From: an uncultured cyanobacterium
Lineage (GTDB): Bacteria; Cyanobacteriota; Cyanobacteriia; Phormidesmidales; Phormidesmidaceae
Assembly (NCBI GenBank): GCA_938029995.1
Contig: CALHGI010000073.1
Location: 1-6,103, forward strand
Direction: 5' to 3'
DNA length: 6,103 nucleotides
Shown here: in pieces, positions 1 to 6,063 of the stretch
How the letters are laid out: every line of letters begins with the position of its first letter
Position numbering within the stretch: position 1 is the stretch's first letter
Notes under the pieces: generated by a model
The model's input: only the letters and a program-made list of their open reading frames with translations
The model's database searches: none
Told to the model about the DNA's origin: nothing
Translations under genes and position numbers: made by a program

Positions 1-1629
1 ACCATCATCTTCGCCATCATTGGGCCAAACCCCATGATCCATCACCTCCACCACCTGGGGCACCATCGCCATTTTCGCCTGATGACTGAGCCGCCACCCC
101 GCCAAATCCCACGGGGGATTGAGATTACCCATCAACCAAAAGAGACAGATGCCAAAGGTAAATAGCTGGACGTAAAGTAACAGCCGAGACGTCCCTAATT
201 TGACCGTGCGCTCCAACCCTTCCCCATGGGCAGAAATACTCTGGGAGCCGCGATTGGTCCACTTTTGCTGGGCCAGGTTCATTTGGGTCCAAATTTTCAC
301 CAAAGACCCACCCCATTGGGACAACAATAACAGGGGAAAATGGATGGGCTTTAGGGTGGAGCTACGTTGCCAGAAGGTGAGCATCAGCATCAGTGAACGG
401 CTAGACATCACCCAGAAAATCACCACAGCGGCCGCTCGCCAATGCCCCTGTAACGAGGAGACCAGTAAAAAGCCGGGGGTGATCAAACAGGTCCAAAAAC
501 TAATGCGCTGATCGCACAAACTGTACCAGGTAAACCAGCCCGTGGTACGGGGCCCCAACCCAATGGCACGACCATTGTTGCGCAACATGTTGCCATACCA
601 GCGACGCATGTTGTTATAGGCCCGGTCCACCACCGAACCGGACAATGTCTCAATGGAGTTCACGACAGCATCGGGGACATAAAGCATGTCGTACTTATGC
701 CGCAGCAGCCAGTACCAGGTGCTCTTATCATCACCCGATAAAAACTTAAAGCGTCCCCACAGCCAATCGTTGAGATAGTCCTGTTCCAACTGAGCCACAA
801 AGGAGGGCTGCAAGGCCGCCTCCGCTCGAAACAATGAAAACCGTCCGGTCAAACACATGACCTTTTGGGACAGGGAATCGGAGCACATTTGTAAATGACG
901 CTGGGCAAACCGTAGGTGAAACCATTCAGAAAAGAAATAGGACCCCTTGACCACCGGCAGTTCATCCGTTGTTAATGCGCCTACTTTGGGAAATAACTGA
1001 AAAAAGGGCAGACAGCGGCGCAGGGTGCCCGGCAGCAGCTCCGAGTCTCCATCCATCAGGGCAATCACCGTATCCTCGGGCAAATTCAGCTGGGATAGGC
1101 GGCGTAAACTGTCCGCCATGGCCTTCCGTTTACCGGCCTTTTGGGTCATCTCAACCAGCCGAATCCAGCGCAAACCCGGGTCCTCCTGGTTAATGATGGC
1201 CCGAATGGCCGCATTCTCTTCCTCACTGCTGCTATTGACCAACACCGTCGTCGGCTGGGCCAGGGTTTTAGCCTCCCCCACAATGGCCTTAAAAACCCGT
1301 TCAGTAATCCACAGTTGTTCTTTATAGGAGGGCACCAAGAAACACATGTGGGGCAAAGACTCCACAGGAACCGCGTCGGCCCGACGTCGCCATCGGGGAA
1401 ACACCCCATGTAAATAGAACCGGGCGCGCACCATGCGCAATAAAAACCAGGACCATCGCCACAGACCCACGGCCCCCAGACTGATCAAGCCAAAGACATT
1501 CCAAATGGCCAGATCACCAGGATTTTGTAATAGATAAAGCCCCCCTAGGCCAACCACAATAAAAACCAGAAATAGGGCCGTATTGAGGTGATCGCCCATG
1601 GAGCGTTGACGATTTAAGGAAATAGACAT
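1..1629 (-). CDS. Alg8-like family 2 glycosyltransferase, membrane polysaccharide synthase (partial, C-terminus cut by window edge)
   Basis: Frame open for 543 codons from ATG 1629 to the left edge. Predicted inner-membrane polymerase that adds sugars from a nucleotide-sugar donor and threads the chain outward. Two N-terminal membrane segments (about 17-35 and 42-65) precede a cytoplasmic GT2 domain (about 90-360) with DGDSEL (193-198, donor/metal aspartates), TTDE (220-223), TGRFSLFRAE (261-270), SGDDKSTW (298-305, likely catalytic base) and NNMRRW (339-344) in place of QxxRW, followed by GNMLRNNGRA. About four membrane segments follow (379-393, 399-419, 428-443, 483-500). SGDDKSTWYWLL and RRWxGNMLR match my memory of Pseudomonas Alg8 better than cellulose synthase BcsA; no alignment was run. 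Already longer than Alg8 (about 494 residues), with no PilZ domain in the visible part. No Shine-Dalgarno; Met11 is an alternative start. It follows the fusion-protein gene by 119 nt, probably in one operon. Family confidence is high; the polymer is unknown. Confidence 0.9.
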   Translation of the reverse strand, partial: MSISLNRQRSMGDHLNTALFLVFIVVGLGGLYLLQNPGDLAIWNVFGLISLGAVGLWRWSWFLLRMVRARFYLHGVFPRWRRRADAVPVESLPHMCFLVPSYKEQLWITERVFKAIVGEAKTLAQPTTVLVNSSSEEENAAIRAIINQEDPGLRWIRLVEMTQKAGKRKAMADSLRRLSQLNLPEDTVIALMDGDSELLPGTLRRCLPFFQLFPKVGALTTDELPVVKGSYFFSEWFHLRFAQRHLQMCSDSLSQKVMCLTGRFSLFRAEAALQPSFVAQLEQDYLNDWLWGRFKFLSGDDKSTWYWLLRHKYDMLYVPDAVVNSIETLSGSVVDRAYNNMRRWYGNMLRNNGRAIGLGPRTTGWFTWYSLCDQRISFWTCLITPGFLLVSSLQGHWRAAAVVIFWVMSSRSLMLMLTFWQRSSTLKPIHFPLLLLSQWGGSLVKIWTQMNLAQQKWTNRGSQSISAHGEGLERTVKLGTSRLLLYVQLFTFGICLFWLMGNLNPPWDLAGWRLSHQAKMAMVPQVVEVMDHGVWPNDGEDDG

Positions 1630-1711
1630 ATCGGCAAGTGGAAAGATGGAACCACAGAAAGAAAGCGAGAGAAAAGAGAATTAAAAGAGAGAATTAGAGA
1701 GCGATAATGAG

Positions 1712-1735
1712 CATTGACCTAAGGCCATTGACCTA
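1712..1735. repeat. Pair of 10-bp direct repeats in the spacer between the two polysaccharide genes
   Basis: cattgaccta occurs at 1712-1721 and again at 1726-1735, a 14-bp period (TAGGTCAATG on the coding strand). They lie just downstream of the fusion-protein stop and upstream of the glycosyltransferase start. The rest of the spacer (about 1655-1705) is almost pure C/T on the coding strand, with CTC-rich runs and two copies of agagaatta (1675-1683, 1688-1696, given on the plus strand). No terminator-like hairpin is visible, so read-through from the upstream gene is likely. The repeats could bind a regulator or simply be a small duplication. Confidence 0.55.
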
Positions 1736-1748
1736 TCAGGCAAAAACC

Positions 1749-3209
1749 CTAAAAAATCGATAGTCGACTGAGAAATTTCGTGACGCTTGTCTGGGTACCA
1801 AAGGTAAGTTTTACCGTTTCACCCACGCCACAAAATCGATAGGCCTGTTCCTGGATGGGGTTGGATGGCATGCGCACCCGTACGCGGGCTAGGGACTGAC
1901 CATTCAAATTAGCTGCAGCGTTGGGAATAAGGGCCTCAGATCGGGCTTTTGTGATTTCACCGGCGGTCATGGCGGTGACAAAGTCCACGTGGCCAACGAC
2001 GGTTTCAGATTGACCATTGTGCTGAATACGTACGGGCTTGCCGGTATCAATGCGGCTGGCCTGGTCGGTACTCACCAAGGTTTCAACCCAAAGGTCATTA
2101 CAGTCCAGCAATGACAGTAGGACCGTGGGGCGATTCACCTGCTCTCCGGCATCATGGTTGGTGGCATAAATCACTCCATCAAAGGGAGCTAACAAGGGTA
2201 AGGATCGGGTATTGGCTGCGTTAACTGGGGTCGCCACCGCCAATGGGCCATTAGCGACAGGATCGGAGACGTTGGGGACCTGAGACGCCCCCGCCTTAGA
2301 AACACTCTCCACGTCCCCTTCAGGCGTTGGTGTCCCAGACAACGGGGACTGTAGTTCCATGGCCAGCAGGTCTTCCCGACTCGCTTGGCGTTGGATTTCC
2401 GCCATCAGTCGACGTCTTTGGGTCTGTAAATCTTTGAGGTTCGATTGCAGTGGTGCCTGCTGTGCGATCGCATCTGCATTGAGTTGGGCCACCGCCTGTT
2501 CTGACTGGGCCTGTTCTACAGCAGCTTGGCTAGAGCGCCAGTCAGCCTCCAGTTCGTCCACCTCCTGCCGGGAAACGGCCCCCTTGGCCAGCAGTACACT
2601 AAATCGCTCATACTTGTTGCGCGCGGCAGATTCCTGTGAACGGGCCGCCGTCACCGCCGCCGCTGAATAGCCAACATTTTCAGAGGCCACTTCCACCGTA
2701 ACGGACTGCAGAACCGCCTCCTGGCGATTGACTTCCTGTAGCTGTTGGTTCAATAGCGCTAAGGTTTGCTGGGTGGAAGCCAACTGAATCTCTGTAGCTT
2801 GCTGGGCCAGCGGGTCGGAGACCATGGCATTAGGTAAGCCCAATGGGCGATTACCCTGGACTTTGCCGGGGGATTGGAGCACCGCCGGGGTTAGCTCCGC
2901 CAATACTTGGCCAGCCCTGACCTTGGCCCCTGGCCTGGCATAAAACTGTTGAATCTTACCATCCACCGGAGCTTGAATGCGCACTGCCCGACCGTTGATC
3001 AGGCCACCACCAATGGTCATGTGGCTTAAGCGGTAGGAAATTGATGCCAATCCAATACTGGCCACCGTCACACCTATGCAAACATAGGCCACCCCCACCA
3101 AGCCCCGCCACCAGATGGGGAACTGTTCATGGGGCAGAGAGACATTGTATTGAGATGGCGCAACAGAAGAAACCTTAGGATTAGAAACACCAGACATAGA
3201 ATCAACCAT
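1749..3209 (-). CDS. HlyD/Alg44-type periplasmic membrane-fusion protein for polysaccharide export
   Basis: 486 residues. A short cytoplasmic N-terminus (about 1-35) and one membrane anchor (about 36-58) precede a first biotinyl-lipoyl half (about 74-108, with APVDGKIQQFYARPGAKVRAGQ). A long Q/A/E-rich region (about 135-285) is probably a coiled-coil hairpin. A linker rich in P, S, V, A and N (about 288-335) leads to the second lipoyl half (LLAPFDGVIYATNHDAGEQV, 339-358), then a beta-barrel-like region (CNDLWVETLVS, GKPVRIQHNGQ) to the C-terminus. This is the adaptor architecture of HlyD, EmrA and the periplasmic part of Alg44: anchored in the inner membrane, it spans the periplasm toward an outer-membrane channel. 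Its place directly before an Alg8-like synthase points to export of that polymer. Unlike Pseudomonas Alg44 it has no room for an N-terminal PilZ (c-di-GMP) domain. ATG 3209 is chosen because of the ribosome binding site at 3217-3223; Met5 is less likely. An efflux adaptor is the alternative, disfavoured by context. Confidence 0.88.
   Translation of the reverse strand: MVDSMSGVSNPKVSSVAPSQYNVSLPHEQFPIWWRGLVGVAYVCIGVTVASIGLASISYRLSHMTIGGGLINGRAVRIQAPVDGKIQQFYARPGAKVRAGQVLAELTPAVLQSPGKVQGNRPLGLPNAMVSDPLAQQATEIQLASTQQTLALLNQQLQEVNRQEAVLQSVTVEVASENVGYSAAAVTAARSQESAARNKYERFSVLLAKGAVSRQEVDELEADWRSSQAAVEQAQSEQAVAQLNADAIAQQAPLQSNLKDLQTQRRRLMAEIQRQASREDLLAMELQSPLSGTPTPEGDVESVSKAGASQVPNVSDPVANGPLAVATPVNAANTRSLPLLAPFDGVIYATNHDAGEQVNRPTVLLSLLDCNDLWVETLVSTDQASRIDTGKPVRIQHNGQSETVVGHVDFVTAMTAGEITKARSEALIPNAAANLNGQSLARVRVRMPSNPIQEQAYRFCGVGETVKLTFGTQTSVTKFLSRLSIF
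2464..2471. repeat. HIP1 octamer GCGATCGC
   Basis: Exact palindromic GCGATCGC inside the coiled-coil-coding part of the fusion-protein gene. HIP1 is highly over-represented in many cyanobacterial genomes, so this supports a cyanobacterial host. Confidence 0.8.
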
Positions 3210-3216
3210 GACCCCA

Positions 3217-3223
3217 CTCCCCC
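3217..3223 (-). promoter_or_regulatory. Ribosome binding site of the membrane-fusion protein gene
   Basis: The coding strand reads GGGGGAG seven bases before ATG 3209, a good GGAG core at normal spacing. It decides the start codon and is the only clear Shine-Dalgarno among the three genes, suggesting that this first gene of the export unit is translated independently. Confidence 0.65.
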
Positions 3224-3366
3224 GAAACTCTATTACAGATATGAAGAAACTGATTGAGTCGTTTTAGCTACACACTCAACAAAAATCTTACCTATGTTTT
3301 AGGGCCGCCCATAGCCTGAGCATGAGGACTTCACACAACAAGTCAGCAGGAACAGACATCACCGCC

Positions 3367-3392
3367 CCAGTATATTCCCAGGGGTATATTGG
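3367..3392. promoter_or_regulatory. Imperfect 26-bp palindrome, possible operator
   Basis: The arms read CCAgTATAttCC and GGggTATAtTGG around a central CA; nine of thirteen positions pair. It lies about 160-180 bp upstream of the membrane-fusion start in an A/T-rich noncoding stretch, a plausible place for a dimeric regulator of the polysaccharide unit. It is imperfect and could be chance. Confidence 0.25.
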
Positions 3393-3592
3393 CAGGAAAT
3401 TCAGACTTCAGGACAAAGACACCAAAGGACCACCAAGGTGCTTAAGACTTCTACCACCAGAGAATCAACCGTTAATAAATAACCTAAAACAAGAATGCAA
3501 CGGCATCTTCAAAGGTATAAATAAGCACCTCCAAACTTTCATCCGAACGTTTTCTTCGAAAAAACTTGATCTTTCACACAATCTTTAAGGAC

Positions 3593-3628
3593 GACAACCT
3601 TCTACGTATATGCACGCAGAAGGTTGTC
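3593..3628. terminator. Perfect 11-bp stem-loop between convergent or co-directional transcripts
   Basis: GACAACCTTCT (3593-3603) pairs perfectly with AGAAGGTTGTC (3618-3628) across a 14-nt loop that can pair further (CGT 3605-3607 with ACG 3614-3616). On the plus strand it is followed by ATTCTT, a weak U-rich tail; on the minus strand there is no T run. It lies 235 nt past the stop of the oxidoreductase gene. It may be a terminator or 3'-end stabiliser for that transcript, or the end of a plus-strand transcript. Stem: certain. Function: uncertain. Confidence 0.4.
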
Positions 3629-3862
3629 ATTCTTAAGTCAGGGTCTTTCTAAGTGATTCAACCAGGAAAAAAGTCTCTTTAAACATGGGAAATCCAATAT
3701 CATAGGGCTTACTGTGGGCCACATATTAGATTGTCACAACAGATTTTCCATGGCTTTTGGGGCATTCAGATTGAGTGCTAAAAACAAGATAGCATGGGCC
3801 AGAGTTTGAATTGGCACAGTGGGCAACAGACGAATAAGCCTAGAGCCTATCCGGAGCCATGG

Positions 3863-5821
3863 TTACACTTTGAATACCCCTTCAGGATTCACCGACATCA
3901 GGGGGCGGCGGGCACTGCCCTCGCGATGTAAAATCTCGTTGGCCGCTAGTAGCCCGCTACTAATGGCCCGTTCCATCAAACCACAGGGAAAGGGCATTTT
4001 CACCCAGTCTCCAGCAAACATGAGGTTGGGGACAGCGGTCGCACTTTCAGGGCGGTTGGGATAGCTACCGGGTGGGAAACCGGCAAAGTTCTTTTGGTTG
4101 ACCAACTCCTGGTGCAAAATTGTCGCCCCTTCCAACTCTGGGACGATCTCCCACAGTTCTCGCTTAAATGTGTCTAGGAGAGCTTGTTGGGTGGGAAATT
4201 GTTTTTCTTTGTAGCAATAGGCATGGAGCTCAACCACGCTGCCGCCAGTGTCCTCGGCCCATTGAATGTAGTCTCCCTGCACCTTGTGGTAAAGGGTAAT
4301 GCTATCGGTCAGATCATAGCCGGAAAGGGAGGTGAACCAGCTTTGGTCCCAGACAAAGTCTCGATCTAGCCAAAAACGACCTACGGCAAAGGGGTCAGCC
4401 ACTTGGAGTTCGCTCACCTGGGCCATGATGGTGGGGTTAGGCTGGCCCTGGGATAGGGCAAAAAGATTTTTGATGCCGGGAATATCGGCGGCAAAGACAA
4501 AGTAGTCTGCCTCCAACCGATCGGCAAGACCGTCAGCGTTTTTGACCGGGTTGGCCGCTATGAGCTGAATGCGGTCATTTTCTCGCTTGAGTACTTTAAA
4601 CTGGGCTAAATTCTCCTGGGCAGGGCCGCTAAGCACCTTTCCCTGACCATTGTAGGCAGCGCCATGGCAGGGGCAGAGAAACCCATCACCGTTGGCGGCA
4701 ACTTCTTTGTTGACACTGCACCCCTGGTGAGTGCAGGTGAGGGAGATGGCCTTGTTGCCATGGGGGTCGACCACAAATAGCCGATCCCCTGCGCCATAGT
4801 AGTCGGTGGTGTCGGTGCTAAGTAGGGGGTTGCGATCGCACCAAAACGGCACCGGATTGACCGCAATATTGCCTTTCTGATAGTCAACGCTAGCAATTTG
4901 CCCTTCCCCCCAGTTGATCTGGCTGACGGTCACCCCAGTGAGAATGCGCCCACCCTTAGCCTCAATGGCGGCGCTTAAGGGATCCACCAAACAGCGGCCC
5001 ATGTCTTCGCAGGTGCCGTTAAAGGCAAGTCCCTCGGGATTGCCAAAAAAGTAAAAATGGAAGAACTGCATTAGCTCCCCGGCACTCAGGACATCGGGGG
5101 AATTTAGGCTCGACTTGGCGAAGGGTAAAAAGTACAGATCGTACAGGCCTTGGGGAAACTGTCCCTGGCCCCATTCCTCCACCGACAGCCGGTCTAAGCG
5201 TTCATAGGTCTGGGGCATACGGAAGCTAGTAATCTCCCGAAATACTTCCAAATGCTTAAGCTTAGTTAGATTGATGCCCCAGCTCAGGCGATTGTCCGAA
5301 GACACCGCTAAATCCACGATATTCCAGGGGAAGGCGGCATTGCTGGGGTAAAAGGCCTCGGGTTTATAGCCGTTTTTATACAGTACAGCATAGAAATTGA
5401 GGGACTGAAAATTGTCCTGGATTTGGAGTTCGTCCACCAAGCTAAATAGGTTGTAATACTGGGGAAAGAACCCATGGAATCCGTGCTCCATGCGCAGCTC
5501 ATGATCCCCGACTTGAATGGGCCAGCTGGCAATTTTTCCCCCTAGCTGGGGGGATCGCTCCAGCAGCGTAACGGCCACCCCCCGTTTGCTTAGCTCATAG
5601 GCAGTGGCCAATCCGGCCAGTCCACCCCCCACGACCACGGCTTTAGTGGGTCGCCCCACTGTTTTAGGTAAGTCGAGCTGATCAACCTGGTGCAACGTGG
5701 GTTGGGGCTTGGCAAATCGGGTATACCCTAGGGTGCCGCCTACGGCTCCTGCGCCTAATAGTTTGAGTGCGTTTCGCCGGGAAATATCAGGTGTATGCCA
5801 GGATTCAGGGAATGGAGTCAT
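3863..5821 (-). CDS. FAD-dependent carotenoid oxidoreductase with internal Rieske [2Fe-2S] domain, CrtU/CruE (isorenieratene synthase) type, twin-arginine N-terminus
   Basis: 652 residues from ATG 5821; the frame stays open to a TTG at 5860 (13 residues more). Neither start has a clear ribosome binding site, but ATG 5821 puts SRRNALKLLG at 14-23, a normal twin-arginine position. There is no clear AxA cleavage site, so it may stay anchored. The FAD fold begins with VVVGGGLAGLATAYEL (GxGxxG at 65-70, E88, then LGGK). FHFYFFGNPEG (254-264) lies in the substrate region. A Rieske domain (about 322-417) is inserted in the flavoprotein: C363-H365 and C383-H386 as cluster ligands, C368 and C385 as the disulfide pair of bc1/b6f-type Rieske proteins. 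FAGDWVKMPFPCGLMERAISSG near the C-terminus is the second FAD-contacting segment of the phytoene desaturase/amine oxidase superfamily. From memory, CrtU/CruE enzymes, which turn beta-rings aromatic, can carry such a Rieske domain; this is the best but unproven match. A general Rieske/FAD oxidoreductase is the alternative. Confidence 0.85.
   Translation of the reverse strand: MTPFPESWHTPDISRRNALKLLGAGAVGGTLGYTRFAKPQPTLHQVDQLDLPKTVGRPTKAVVVGGGLAGLATAYELSKRGVAVTLLERSPQLGGKIASWPIQVGDHELRMEHGFHGFFPQYYNLFSLVDELQIQDNFQSLNFYAVLYKNGYKPEAFYPSNAAFPWNIVDLAVSSDNRLSWGINLTKLKHLEVFREITSFRMPQTYERLDRLSVEEWGQGQFPQGLYDLYFLPFAKSSLNSPDVLSAGELMQFFHFYFFGNPEGLAFNGTCEDMGRCLVDPLSAAIEAKGGRILTGVTVSQINWGEGQIASVDYQKGNIAVNPVPFWCDRNPLLSTDTTDYYGAGDRLFVVDPHGNKAISLTCTHQGCSVNKEVAANGDGFLCPCHGAAYNGQGKVLSGPAQENLAQFKVLKRENDRIQLIAANPVKNADGLADRLEADYFVFAADIPGIKNLFALSQGQPNPTIMAQVSELQVADPFAVGRFWLDRDFVWDQSWFTSLSGYDLTDSITLYHKVQGDYIQWAEDTGGSVVELHAYCYKEKQFPTQQALLDTFKRELWEIVPELEGATILHQELVNQKNFAGFPPGSYPNRPESATAVPNLMFAGDWVKMPFPCGLMERAISSGLLAANEILHREGSARRPLMSVNPEGVFKV
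4832..4839. repeat. HIP1 octamer GCGATCGC
   Basis: A second exact HIP1 copy, inside the oxidoreductase gene between the FAD-fold and Rieske-coding parts. Two copies in this window are far above chance and support a cyanobacterial origin. Confidence 0.8.
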
Positions 5822-5860
5822 TAATTGGAGTTTAGACAAAAATGTTGAGAGGGCAATCAA

Positions 5861-5900
5861 CCATTGAGATCGAACGTTTATACGAACAAACGTTCAATGG
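5861..5900. promoter_or_regulatory. Bulged inverted repeat with AACGTT cores, probable operator of the oxidoreductase gene
   Basis: ccattga (5861-5867) and acgttt (5874-5879) pair with aaacgt (5888-5893) and tcaatgg (5894-5900), giving 13 matched pairs with a 6-nt bulge (gatcga) on one side and an 8-nt loop. A simpler 8-bp repeat gaacgttt/aaacgttc lies within it, as does gaac-aaac-gttc (5884-5895). TATAAA on the minus strand (5882 to 5877) falls in the centre. It sits 40-79 bp before ATG 5821. GAAC/GTTC arms are typical of TetR-type repressor sites, which is an inference. It overlaps the 13-residue extension if TTG 5860 were used, or the leader otherwise. Confidence 0.45.
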
Positions 5901-5971
5901 ACGCATCTGAAGAAATTATCACTAATCCCAATTGTCCATAACCAGTGTTACTAAGCTCAACCTATTTCGCA

Positions 5972-6063
5972 AGCGGGCCGATTATATCTTGGGCAGCGGG
6001 CCGATTACATCTTGGGCAGCGGGCCGACCATGTCTTGGGTAGCGGGCCGACTATGTCTTAGGC
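5972..6063. repeat. Four 23-bp tandem repeats upstream of the oxidoreductase gene
   Basis: Units at 5972-5994, 5995-6017, 6018-6040 and 6041-6063 all begin agcgggccga and end with ctt followed by ggg or agg and c or t; the middle varies (ttatat, ttacat, ccatgt, ctatgt). A degraded fifth copy may begin at 6064 (aacgggg). The array is head-to-tail without spacers, the period is not a multiple of three, and the region has stops on the minus strand, so it is noncoding. All differences between units are transitions. The 23-bp period (about two helical turns) would place bound proteins on nearly the same DNA face, as in iteron or activator arrays. Role unknown. Confidence 0.92.
5981..5986 (-). promoter_or_regulatory. 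Possible -10 box TATAAT created inside repeat unit 1
   Basis: The coding strand of repeat unit 1 reads GATATAATCGG, a perfect -10 hexamer; the other units read TGTAAT, TGGTCG and TAGTCG at the same place. No -35-like hexamer lies 16-18 bp upstream, where unit 2 is. If used, transcription would start near 5973 and give a leader of about 150 nt, possibly helped by an activator on the repeats. GATAAT at 5920 to 5915 is a competing -10 candidate, also without a good -35. Confidence 0.25.

Larger units (their letters stand above)
3210..3862. other. 653-bp intergenic region without a convincing gene
   Basis: It separates the oxidoreductase gene from the polysaccharide unit and must hold the 3' end of the former and the promoter of the latter. 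It contains an 11-bp stem-loop (3593-3628), an imperfect palindrome (3367-3392) and short inverted arms ttgagt/actcaa (3254-3259, 3274-3279) just upstream of the fusion-protein gene. TAAGAT (3290 to 3285 on the minus strand) is a possible -10, but no matching -35 was found. Plus-strand frame 3322-3588 (88 codons) is open but not supported as a gene. The part next to the oxidoreductase stop stays open in its frame down to 3734. Confidence 0.6.

Noticed and set aside
969..1504. Several short open frames on both strands in the left part
   Set aside because: They are shadows of the long glycosyltransferase frame, which has all GT2 motifs and is continuous from 1629 to position 1.
2359..2670. Plus-strand open frame opposite the fusion-protein gene
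   Set aside because: Serine/alanine-rich antisense shadow of the Q/A-rich coiled coil; the minus-strand frame has clear domain structure.
3254..3279. ttgagt/actcaa inverted arms before the fusion-protein gene as an operator
   Set aside because: Only six paired bases with a 14-bp spacer; expected by chance at this length scale.
3322..3588. Plus-strand open frame of 88 codons in the intergenic region, followed closely by the stem-loop
   Set aside because: No ribosome binding site, AGG/AGA-rich codons unlike the neighbouring genes, low-complexity composition and no recognisable domain. Its end next to the stem-loop is suggestive but not enough.
5822..5860. TTG start 13 residues upstream for the oxidoreductase
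   Set aside because: No ribosome binding site and it would push the twin-arginine motif to an unusually distant position; ATG 5821 fits better, though it is not proven.
5972..6063. CRISPR array
   Set aside because: The 23-bp units abut with no unique spacers, so this is a plain tandem repeat.
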